The translations under genes and the position numbers were made by a program. The notes under the pieces were generated by a model. It had not been told where the DNA came from, searched no databases, and saw only the letters and a list, made by a program, of their open reading frames with translations. Below, in pieces: positions 23,297 to 35,200 of a stretch of 64,000 nt of DNA. Numbering within the stretch: the first letter of the stretch is position 1; every line of letters starts with the position of its first letter. This DNA is from Siderastrea siderea. Lineage: Eukaryota; Cnidaria; Anthozoa; Scleractinia; Rhizangiidae. Where the stretch lies: assembly GCA_964030785.1 (NCBI GenBank), contig OZ034970.1, positions 15,517,911 to 15,581,910 on the forward strand. Direction: 5' to 3'.

Positions 23297-26200
23297 GACG
23301 TGAAACACAAAATTTTGGATTTATCAACTTGGTTGATAAGGTAAATTGGCCACCGTAAAGAGATTGAAAGCTGACGTTTGTGAGAGATGGATTCTTTTAG
23401 CAGCAGGTGACTTCCTGGATCATCTCTTTTCCACGTAGAAATTAAAACTTTTTTCGGTAGGCTTTGCTTGTATTTTGCCTTTCGTTTGCTCGGAATTTAA
23501 AGAATGTGCTATGGCGGTACGCTTATGTTACATACCCGCTAGCGCTTTACACCAAAGGGTCACGTCTGTAAACTTTCGGGATTAGCTTATGTTTAGCTTC
23601 TCATCTAGGCAAGATATAACGCGTACATTCACACATTTTGCTCTCTCCTGTAGTGGTGATCATTTTTCTATCCCAGTAGAAATTGCGAGGGGTTGTATAT
23701 GGAGGCTTGACGTTGCCCGAAGACTTCAGTCAATATCACCCTCAGCAGTCCTTTTTGGGACTACTCGCACCCGGAACAAAACTGTTGATTTTACTACTCA
23801 GTATTATTCTTACAAACTTATCCGCAGAAATTTACTGGACATACAAGACGCCCTACTTCATCTTTGTTCGAGATACACTTAGTTACCTGGCCCTCCTCGG
23901 ATTGCACTTGGCGATCTGTCTTGAGCCTTCCCAACTTTCATTCAGCGGTCTTGAATGGGCCATTTTGGTATTTTTCGTGGGACGATTATTGATCGAAAAT
24001 AAACAGTTCAAGGATGCGGAAGAGTCGGAGCGGGAAAGAGCAAGAAAAGGCAAACTGAAGACATTAAGGAGTTACCTCAGGTACAAAGGTTCATTCAATT
24101 CCAAGAACTGTCATCTAAAGCCCTTTTTTTCACGCCCGGTGCGTGAAAAAACGTGAAAAATCCTTAAAAAGGCCTTGGAACAACTAACTATCGCCTTATC
24201 GATACATATTTAAGCTAAAATAAAACGCATAATTGAGCAAAATGAATAATCTTCTTTTCCTATTTTAACAGCTTCGGGGTCTTAAAGTTTCGTTTGTACA
24301 CCGTTGAATTCACTTGAGTTCAGTCAAATAATTTTCTTTCTTTGTTTTCGGATGTGCGTTGACTACGCCATTAGTGTATGCCACAATTCATGATAGATCT
24401 TTCTCTTAACATCGCATTATGTATGCTGTGCAAATACCCGAGGCATTGCATTCGATTTCTTTTCTGTCACTTTGTCTTTTCTTCATAGATCACCGCGTTC
24501 AGAAAGCGAGAATATGAGAGTGAAAACACTCAAGAGATACTTCAGGTGCGTAACCTTGGCATAAACGTTCATGATATAGAGGCGCCATGATATGAACACT
24601 TTCCAAACGCATTGAAGAGAGATTAAGACCCAACTGCTACGACGTGTTTCATTTATGTCAAATGTAATGCACGCGCCAAAATAGCAGACGACAATCGCAA
24701 GACCCTCAAAAACAACAAATGTAATACACTTTACTTGTGTGGTGACTGGATTGCTTTACTGGAATCTTAGCGAGTTTGTTTGGCGCATGAATTACAATCG
24801 ACGCGACTGAAGTGTGGCGTATAATTTGAGCCTACGTCTTCACGCATATGATGTTAGACTCCTCTTTTTCTTAGATTCTCTAAGTTTTAAAATACAATGG
24901 ACAGAGCAAACCGCGCGTTTTGATTGGTCTAGGGGAGGTTGTAATTTCAGGCGTACGAATGACGTAATGACCCCCAAAGATCTGCGTGCGCAAATCATCA
25001 CTACGAAGATTTTTTAAAAACGTTTCTTTTTCTGTGTAGGATAGCCGATCTCAAGCCAATGTATAAAACAAATAGATTCTATTTGGCCGTGCGTGTGCAC
25101 TCTGATAAGGCACAGAGAACGTCAAAACCTGGCAAGAACGTCAGTCACGCTATTCGCGGATCGCAGCGTACTTCTTTGTTCTTAACACCTTTTGACGTCA
25201 TCTGTGCGTTATCAGAGGACACACGCACGACCAAATAGAATCTATGTGTTGAATAGATTATATTAATTAACCACGCATATCGTGCCACAGGATAAATGGA
25301 AAGCAGGAAGATCAAGCCTCCTTTCCACATAGAGGTCTTAAACTCGCACCCACTTGAAAGGAAATCAATTTTCACCCTTTGATATAACTAATCTGTTTTC
25401 CTTTCAGGGATCGCTGGAACATTTTTGACCTGACCATCCTCCTCAACTTTTTCTGTGCGATATTACCGCTGAGAATAGTCACGTGGGCAGTGTCAGAATC
25501 AGTAACAAACAACCGGGCCCTGGTAGTAGCTGGTTATCTTTATGGCTTCAACACGATGCTTCTTACGATCCGAGCTTTTGGGCACCTCTTGGAGACAATT
25601 AAAGGGGTCGGCACCATTCAAATCGCGTTGTTTCACATCATCCGAGATGTGGTTGTCGTAGTTGTCCATTTTGTTGCAATTACTTTGGCTTTTTCAAGCA
25701 CGATAACTAAAGTGTGTATGGCTGAAAAGTCAATGGTTGGAGAGACACCTTCTGGCAAGGAAAGGTATGTGAGAAAGAAAAATATGAAGAATATTATGTG
25801 TTGTTCTGGGTATTGTTTTGCACTCTCACTAAGAGGTCCTGGACTCTGTTCTGCGAAAATGTCTTCTTTATTGAATGAGCTTTCTTTCCCAACCAACTAC
25901 CGATTATATTTAGCAGCTAACTTTCTGCTGTGTTGTAAACACGTTTGCGATGAGATAACGGATTAGGAATGTTAAAGCACGTCAGATGGGTCCAAAAATC
26001 CGGCTGGCAAAGGAAAGTGGAAAACATTTGGTGAATAAGAGATTAAGAAAAGTTGAATGTTTGCCCAATGCAAAACCTGCCTTTGAAGTCAATCTTTAGG
26101 GAGCTCCGGGCCAAACAAAGGAAATCGTAAACCTGTCTACAGCACAGTCCTACATTTCTTAGACAAACAGGAAAACTTCTAGAAAACTGGCACTGTACTT

Positions 26201-29200
26201 CACTCAAAAATAACACGATCACTACCAATCCTAAAACATAGGCACGCAATGCGCGCAGAGCCAATGACGTTTTTTTTCACAATATGGTGAAATTTATCCT
26301 GACAACCTATGGGACTTTACACCTCCGGTAAGTCCCACCCTAACCCCTCAGCCCCCCCCCCCCCCCACCACCACCACCAAAAAGATCTTGTGGTTATCCA
26401 CTATACCCCCCCCCCCCCACCACCACCAAAAAGATCTTGTGGTTATCCACTATAAAACCTGGTAATGATTCAGCAGCGTGACTACGCGGAGTAAAAAAAA
26501 CCGAAGAAAGCTCTTTGTTTCACGGTTCTTCAAAGAACACAGACAAAAACAAGTAAACTTAAACTTAAACTCACCGTCGAAAAATATTGCATACATAATT
26601 TAGGCAAAGATCAGTGGAAAGTTAACAATTTTACTTCAGAAATAAATGCTAGTTGCAGTTGAACCTTTTAATTTCTTACTTCTACCGGCGAATATCCAAT
26701 ACTTTTCAGTGCTCATAAACGGTCAACTTTCTAAAGGGTGCCGTTTTGACGCTCTGCGTGATTTGCGTGACACGCGACTCGCTTTACTTTGTTTTTAATT
26801 AGTAAGGTTTCAGACGTTTCAGTCAACCACTTACGTTCTTAGTACACTGTATTGTCAAAACAGGAGTCTGCCATCAAACGGCGTTTCTTGTATCCACAAT
26901 ATTTTCGTTCGAAATCGGTTTGAACTAGCGTTTATAAACACGACTGAAATAGTTTTGCAACTATATTTATTTCCCCTGTTAATTGAAGTTGCTTGCTTTG
27001 TAATCAAGTCGGCTATAATAATTTTCGTCTTTTTGCTTCACAAATCGACCAAAGTATGTTTACATTTGTAACTTTCCCACGGTACGAAGTTATTTTTAGC
27101 TCACGTGTTTATTTTGAGTCTCAACCTACAGCCGAATAAATTTCGTTTGCTTTGCATTCGAACAGTACGAAAATGTTCAAATTCAGCTCGCTTTCCAGTA
27201 GATCCAACAGGTCTCTATTAGAATGCTTTGTCACATATCTGTTGTCGTTAATCTTTCGGTACTGTTTCGGTCGGTTCGAGATGTTTTAAGTGTTGCGTTA
27301 CATTCCTCATAAGGCTGAAATTACAGCTGTCAACTATGCAAATTCGCTCAACATACGCTTTACACTTTGAGCTATGAATGACCCCGAAATAACGTTTAGT
27401 ATCTTGTTAAGATTTTACTACATCCATCCTCTAATTCCTTGATCACCACTGTGACTTGGATTTTAATACTAGTTTCATTCAAGTTTTTCAATTTTAATTT
27501 TAAATGGGTTCATGTTTTATAACACGCACTCAAAAATGACACTGCAAATTTTAGATTCGCTGTTACTGAGAGATAATCCCGAAAAATTTTATGCTGTTTT
27601 ACTCTAGTCTTTTCACTATCGTTATAAACTTGGGCTTTAAATATAGTTCCTTTCACTGTTAATTAGGGATCGATGTAACGTTAATGCGCCGATCAATTCG
27701 AAACTTCAACATCCCCCCCCGGGCATACCCCGGGCATTTGACTGTGCATCGTACCCGGGGAGGGGGGAATTTGAACGTTGCGTTTGAAGGGTGGAGAATT
27801 TGAACCGGATTTATCTCTTGTTCTGACGTAATACGCCCGTGAGTTTTTTCGGTTTTTGCAGGGTTTGACGGATTTGCAAGACAGAGTTTCCCCTTTGTTA
27901 GTGAATAACTCTTTCAAAAAGGGTCTTTAAAAGACGTTTGAAGGTGCCATTACGGCATATCTCTCTGAAAAGCGTGTAAAGTGTTTGATTGAAGGCGAAA
28001 TTTGCCTTTGAGGAGAGGTATTTTAATAGTAATTGGTGGGGCATTTGAACGGCTTTTTTGCCCCGAGGGGAGGGAATTTGAACAAGCCAATCTTCAAAAG
28101 TTCAAATGCCCGGGGGGTTGCCCAGGGGGGGGGGATGTTGAACTTTCGAATTGATCGGCGCATAATTTCCACGTTCTGTTCATACAACATCTCAAATTGG
28201 CAAGTCCGTCTTGTATTTGCTGCTGTGGAAATTTGTACTTCAGCTAAGTAAACACAGGACTACAACGCGAATAAAATCCTGCCAGACCTCACGTACACAA
28301 AAGCCCGGGGGTCTTACTCCCATAACATTAGCTGCATGGGTTTGTGCCGCTGATAAGGTAAGAGTTTCAGTGTCCCGGTGCACACCCCCACCCATCGTCT
28401 CACAGAATATCCCCCCAGCCTCACAAATCGTAAGACAGACACGACACTGTCGTCTATCGTTGACTTTTAGGCTCTGACAGTAGCCATATGACGTCACTAA
28501 CGTGACGTCATTGGCTAAAAACAACTAAGTCAACGCAGTAAAATAAGCGTCTCAACAATATATATGAAACAAATCATACATGTTAAGGAAAAATAGAAAG
28601 AGGGAGGTTTTCCCAGGCATGCGATAGTCGCAAACAGAGCGTAAAAAGAATTCAGGCCGTTATGGTTTCTCATTCTTGTTTTCAAGTGATACTTATATCT
28701 ATGTGTCTGTCTCTTAAATTTCAGCATTTGCAACGAAACCGGGATACTATGGTACGTTTTTTTTGCAAGTGTGAACAATGCTCCAGTCAAGTAATTTTTG
28801 TTTGTCCTTTACAGCGCGAAGAGCGTCAGTTTGTCCAAGAGGTGATGAACTCTCCAATCTGAATCAGAAGATTTACAGAAATAAACTTGCGTAATTTAGC
28901 TTTCTGGAAGCTATTCTCAATTTCTGATTGGACAGCCGATGTTTACGAATTAATAATAATAATAATGATGACGATGATAATGATGATGATGACGATTACG
29001 AAGTTGATAATGCTGATGACAACGATGATGATGATCAGATGATGGTGGTGATGATGACAATGATGATGATTATGATGATTATGATGACGACACTTTATTG
29101 CGCACTCCAATTTACAAATAAATATACAAATAAGTATGCAAATTCATTAACAGCGGCCAATTGCACTTTTGAACCTTTGCAATGGAAAGTACGTTGACGT

Positions 29201-32200
29201 CGATCCAAGTTGGGTGAAATATACTTATTTATTCGTGAATGTCTTCTTTGTCAGCTGGCAGAAGATCACCACACACCTAGGCTGGTCTTTGCTGGAACTA
29301 TCAGAGGGATTGGAGCTGTTTCATTCAGTTGATCACTTTTCAGAAATCCTTGCTCAGTTGTTATTTGCCATATATCTAGTTGTCTCACTCATCCTTCTCA
29401 TAAACATGCTGATAGCTTTACTGTCCAACACCTACCAGCGAGTACAAGTAAGTGAACATGCTAGCTGATTGTTGAAACCACAATTTTTATCCTCTCTTTC
29501 TATTGCTCAACTTGTTATCTTGTTGTTGTTATCTTGAAAACCCGAGCCCGGTTATTTCAAGCTGCTCCCACTGTGTCATTCTATCACAGACATTTTAATG
29601 CCCTTGTCAAACAAGAGTTCAAACCTTTTGGGAGCGCACTGGAGTCAGTGAAGATTCATGGAAGGTAGAGGTCAAATAAGAACGAGAGTTTGAACTTTTG
29701 AACTTTTGAAAACACACGAGATTGACCAAGAGCGTATAAGCGTTTCCGGCCAAATGAGAGCGTTTGTTTGAACTTCAATCGATGCTAATAGAAATTTGAG
29801 CAGATTCAAACTTTTGAAGAGCCTACGCGAACCAATAAGCGTTTAATTCAAGCCAAAGGAGAGAGAGAGTTTGAGTTTCTATCGCTTTTATTTAAAATTT
29901 GAGCAGATTCAAACTCCTCTAAAGCGCACGAGAGTTGCCGAGTACACCTGAGAATTTTGGGCAAACGACAGCAAGAGTTTGAATTGTCGTCAACTCTTGG
30001 AGAATCTCGTTCTTTTTTAGGTCTAGAAACTGGATTTTATTTAAGTATATTTTGACGTAAAATATTTATAACATAAAAAATAATCGCATTTCTTTGTATG
30101 AAAATATTGATGACATTGTTATCACGGTTAGTTGGCAACATTCAAAAAACTAAAATTTCAAACATCTTCGGATCGTCTTCGAAATCTTCAGCAATCTTAA
30201 TTAAAAGGGGCCTTCACACGACAAACTTATGTTGGCCAACTCGTGTTGGCAAACTCAAATTGGTGTGTGTGAATGACACAGCAACATGTTGGCGAAAAGT
30301 TGGCGAGAATAGAAACAAGTTCTATTTGTCACCAACAGTTTACCAACATGTTGTTGTGTCGTTCACACACACCAATTTGAGTTTGCCAACACGAGTTTGA
30401 CGTGTGAAGGCTGCTTTTGGAAATCTTCAGTGACCAAGTAAAATTTTCTGGAAATGATGGGAAATCTTAAATAGTGTCATTTATATGATAACGCTCAAAA
30501 CGATGAAATTCCCCTTCTAGTTTTTTCCTCGATAACTCATTCGTTGGCTACACTCACTTAAACCCATATTACTCGATATCAGACATATATGTTTAAAACT
30601 ATGGAAACTCTGACAGTCTATGATTTTGATTGCCCTGCCTTGCGCCGTAAGACAAGAAACTTTGTTCTACAGTTCTTTGTTTCCTTGCTGATTTGTTTTT
30701 ATTGACAACACTCACACTAGAAATTTTGTTGATAAGGCTGTGCTTTTTTTTTCTCTCAGGATAACTCACAAAAGGAGTGGGCATTCGAAAAAGCCATTAC
30801 AATCCAGACGTACTCTGACTATCACCCTGTACCCGTGCCTTACAACATTGGGTCGCTTCTCGTTCTGGGACTTTATCGTCTCAGAAAAAGAGAAAAGAGT
30901 AAATTTAAAATTAAGAGAAGAGAAACTTTTGAGGTAAGTAGGCGTGGGGGAAAACACTGGAACGTTACAGTTATTGAAACCTTAATTCGGGAATCAAAGA
31001 GCGTGTATTCGTTAAAACATAAAGAAGGTAGGTGGGGGGGAGGGGGTGGAGAAAAATGATGTATACAGCTATTTTAATTAACTTTGTGGGATCAAAGCCT
31101 ACCTTAAAGCTCCTGAGACAAACCTTTCTAAGTTTCTTGGTCGTTAGTTTGAGAGAATGAAAGAAAATACCAATCAGGTTTGCTTCCTTAAGAGGCGAGG
31201 TAATTCCAACGAATACTCAAATTTTCAAAGAATAAGGGCGAGGATTTGTTGATTTTGATGGATATTTTTATTTAAAACCCATATCCAGCCATTCTTTAAA
31301 CAACTACTGTACGCAGCCTTTAACCTCAGGCTGAGACCCCTTCAGTTCTTTGTTGAAAGGTCATAGACGTGCTTTTTTTGCCATGATGGTTCATGTTTGT
31401 TTGACTGACTTTAAAGCAGGAGTCACTGCATGAAACAGAGCCTATTTGTAACGCTGTTGGTACTGAACTAAATTTGATCAAATAGACATAACTTGGTGCA
31501 AAGTACGCCACTAAATTAGTTGGGGTTAGAATAGTACAAAATCCACGTTATAACGTGGATAGCTCAGTGGTTAGAGCATCCAACCGGTATGTGGAAGGAC
31601 ATGGGTTCCATGATCTTCCGACCATGATCCTCGGGAGACTCGTGGCAAGCTACAATAGGTCATATTTATTAGGTTTATTGTGACACAGATACTGCATGAA
31701 TACTAGCATCAGAAATATCGAAAGCATCCAGTGTGGCGATAAGGCAGGTGCTCAGAACGATTGTATAGTTTTCGTTGTAACATGTAAAAGGAATGGGGCT
31801 CAAATGCAACGAATTAAGGCATCACCTGAATTTAAAAAAAAAAAGACAGGGAAGAAAGTAGACTGACGTTGAGTTGAAGCCGACAACTGACATACTATTT
31901 TTTTTTAAGCGTCAATGGCTGGATGAAATCGTGAATAAACTCTTGGATAAATATAGACGCAAATATGGGGAGTCTTTTCCTCCTACATGTAAGTGTTTAT
32001 AACATAATGTACATAAAGACAGAATAGGTGAGGTCCTAGGAGAGGAACTCCCCTATATAAGCTATATAGGTCGACATATGACGTCTCAAAGTGTATGGTT
32101 GTTAAGTTGTTATGGTCTGAAACAGGACATGGATTTTGCCTCACTGGTCACGGTAACAAGGTGTAGAAGTGTTAGGGAGCACTTGCACAAAAATAGTGGT

Positions 32201-35200
32201 CAGGGCTTCAAGCCTCTCCCCCCCTCCCCCCTGCCCCCCCCCCCCCGCCCAAAAAGCTCCGCGGAGTACCCCTGAGGATGAGATATCGTAGTCGTATAGT
32301 TGTTAGCTAGTCGAAATTGACCGACCTCGGGAGGTCGATGTTTCATCTCTGTGTAGAAGGTAGGAAGCGGCATCAGATGGATTCAGTTATGATTGTGATT
32401 GTGTAGTAAATACAGCGCCCTTTTGTCGTCTGCTTGTGTTGAATGTTGCAAGGTTATCCTTGGTGGAGGTTTCAGGTGAATTGTTTCACTGACACTGTAA
32501 CCCTATTTTGAGGGGATGAATAGAAAAAGGGAAAATTTTCGATCGAAGAGGTTATGTCAAGAGTCAAATTGTTGTTGCAATTGAATTTCCCGTCCTTGCG
32601 AGGAAACAGCGATGAAATTCAAAGATTGATAGACGGAATGAATTTTTACTTGTCCTAATTGAAGAAGGGGAAATGGAAAAGAAGATATACGTTTATTTTT
32701 TTGTCTCCAGGCAGAGTAACAAAATTAACAACGCATTCTATATCGATTAGGTAAACTCGATCAGGTGCTTGAGGACACAGAGAACACTGAAAACATGATT
32801 AACCAGGTTCTTTATAGAACCTTTATGAATCAACAAGGCAACTGTGATCAAGCTCTTCTGCCTACCGGTCCAAAGGTACCGTTCATAACACTCGCATAAC
32901 ATAAGCTAGGATGGCCAGTACTGCTGTAGCATTCTAAGGTGTTAGCTACAGAAATCGTTTGTTTTATGCAACAGCAATTAGACTGCAACAGCAAACAAAT
33001 GAATAAATAGCAGCGCATTAATTGTTGAATGTGAAAAACTTTACTTACAGAGATAACCGAGATGGTGCATGCCTTCAAATCTTAGCGCAATGCAACTTAA
33101 GAAAAGACAAAGGTGCAAAATATGGCAGGTAAATCTACCCACAAAACCCAAAAGAGTACGTCTGAAAAGATGTTTTAGACTCCAGGAGCGGAAATACGGC
33201 TGAAATGCAGATTAAAATACCAATACTTGCCTTCGTGGTCGTCGGTACGTGTAGCCTTCTCGTAAATCACCGTCGTAAAACTGCTACGGTGAACGAAGGA
33301 GAACTGGTCATGCGCATCACATCTCAACCGAGATCCCCAGTTCTCGTCCAACCGTACTGGTTAACCATAGTGACCTATCTTAAATTCCCTAATATCTTGC
33401 GACGCAACACCGCGACGAACGCTTGGAAACTGTCATGAATACAAAACAGTGGGATACTGCAAAATTTGTAACGGCTTTTCTGCTTTCCGATTGGCTGTAT
33501 TTTTCATGCATAGGATGAAAGCAGAGGGCCGTCTCTCTCAGCCATCAGTGTAATTACTGAAATCGAACCTCACGTCTAAAATGCAAAGGTACTGATCATA
33601 CAAATTTTCATGATCATACTCAACTATACATACATTGCAAATCAATGCAGGGCGGCACACAAAAAGGTAGAATAGCATTTTTGGCAAACGGTTTGACTCT
33701 GATGTCATTTTAATTTCTCCTAGGCTTGGAAGACTCATGGGGCCATACGTGTTGAAGATTGTTTTTTGACGTGCGAAGACAATATGAGCTACAAACCATA
33801 TACGTGGAAATTCAAAGGATACGGTGCCAGACACTGTAATCCATTTTCACCCAGATTTCCTCATTTTGAGGTACGTAATGATATGAAACATAAATATACT
33901 TTAATTAACCATATTCCGTTTGACATGCGCAGACCTGGAAGTAGAACTCATAACCTTTCACACAACGGTTGGATGCTTTACATGCTGAACTACAGGGAAG
34001 CCGCGTAGTAAGCTATTTAACTAACTCTTAAATCCAAGTGAAAAGGGCATTTTTCAGGCATTTATTAGACTAAAAGAGGACGTCATTCTATGAAGAAGAA
34101 CCAAAACTCGTGTGTTTTTAATGGCTTTTCTACTAAACCGCTAAAAATAGTATAGGCCAGAAAATTCCAACACACGAGAAGATCTCTGTTGTTCTTTATA
34201 ACATCTTCAGCAAAACTAGTGTTACCCTACGTGGATCGGGTTCCCGAATTGCGTCCAGTCTTCCTCGTAACCAGTCGTCTCTCCTATTTTGCGAGCCTGA
34301 ATGGGCGTTCAACGGAAGGCGGGAACGTGAAAGAAGGAGAGATGCTTTTCGTCTTTTTCCTTCCCATGGCGCCTTACGTTTCACTCGTTTCTGGTAGCTC
34401 GCAGTTCTCACAAGGCCTGTTGAGGAGCCAGCCGTCTAGTACCGTGAATCAGCATTAAAAACAATTGTAAATTTATCCAATCCAAATATTAGTTCCTTGA
34501 TCAAACGTTACCAAAACATGTTCGTACAACGTTTCTATTTTAGGTAATGATTTTGGAAACCGGTATGACAAAGTGGCTTGGACTGGGAGTAGTGTTTGAG
34601 GATTACGGTACGGATCTGTTTCCAGGCTGGGAGAAAGGGACTGTGGGATACCATACCAGTGACAGGAGAATCTTCGAGGCTGGTTATGCCGCAGGATATA
34701 CCAGCAAAACAACTACAGGTATTAAGCGAGTGGCGTGTTTCACTAGAGCATGCTCATACTTAGACAAAATATGGTGTCCGGATTCCTTAAAATTAGCTCG
34801 CCGGCTGTGCGAACAGTCCTTTTGGTTAGTTGAGTTGCCCTGAGTATCAAAGGTCGCACGCTTTCGCAGGGAAGTCGTCGACCAAAGGCCTAGTTGTTGC
34901 GCAAATATAAGATGATACTAAGTTCGCGTGGCGGCGCGCGAACACAAATCTGCCACACATGCAGAGTACGATATTTCGTGTTCTATTGGGAAAAGAACCG
35001 TCTTCGATTCGATTGGTTTGATTGAGCAACCGTTGCACCCGGCATCGAATTCGGTTAAAAAGGCTGACAATATGAGCCAATTATTATCAAAGTTTTAGAA
35101 ACGATTGGAAAAGTTTTCTAATGACAGACTTAACCAAATATACAGGGAAATCAATACGGTTTGAAAAAATAAACCCGACCCTAATCTGCGCACAAAGGAA

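Larger units (their letters stand above)
25765..29254. other. Intron 9 (3.5 kb)
   Basis: Contains a twice-repeated poly-C/CCA block (26347-26455, about 55-bp units sharing AAAAAGATCTTGTGG), a Harbinger-type MITE, a pair of TGACGTCA palindromes and a GAT-rich microsatellite. 26460-27680 shows nothing else. Confidence 0.6.
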
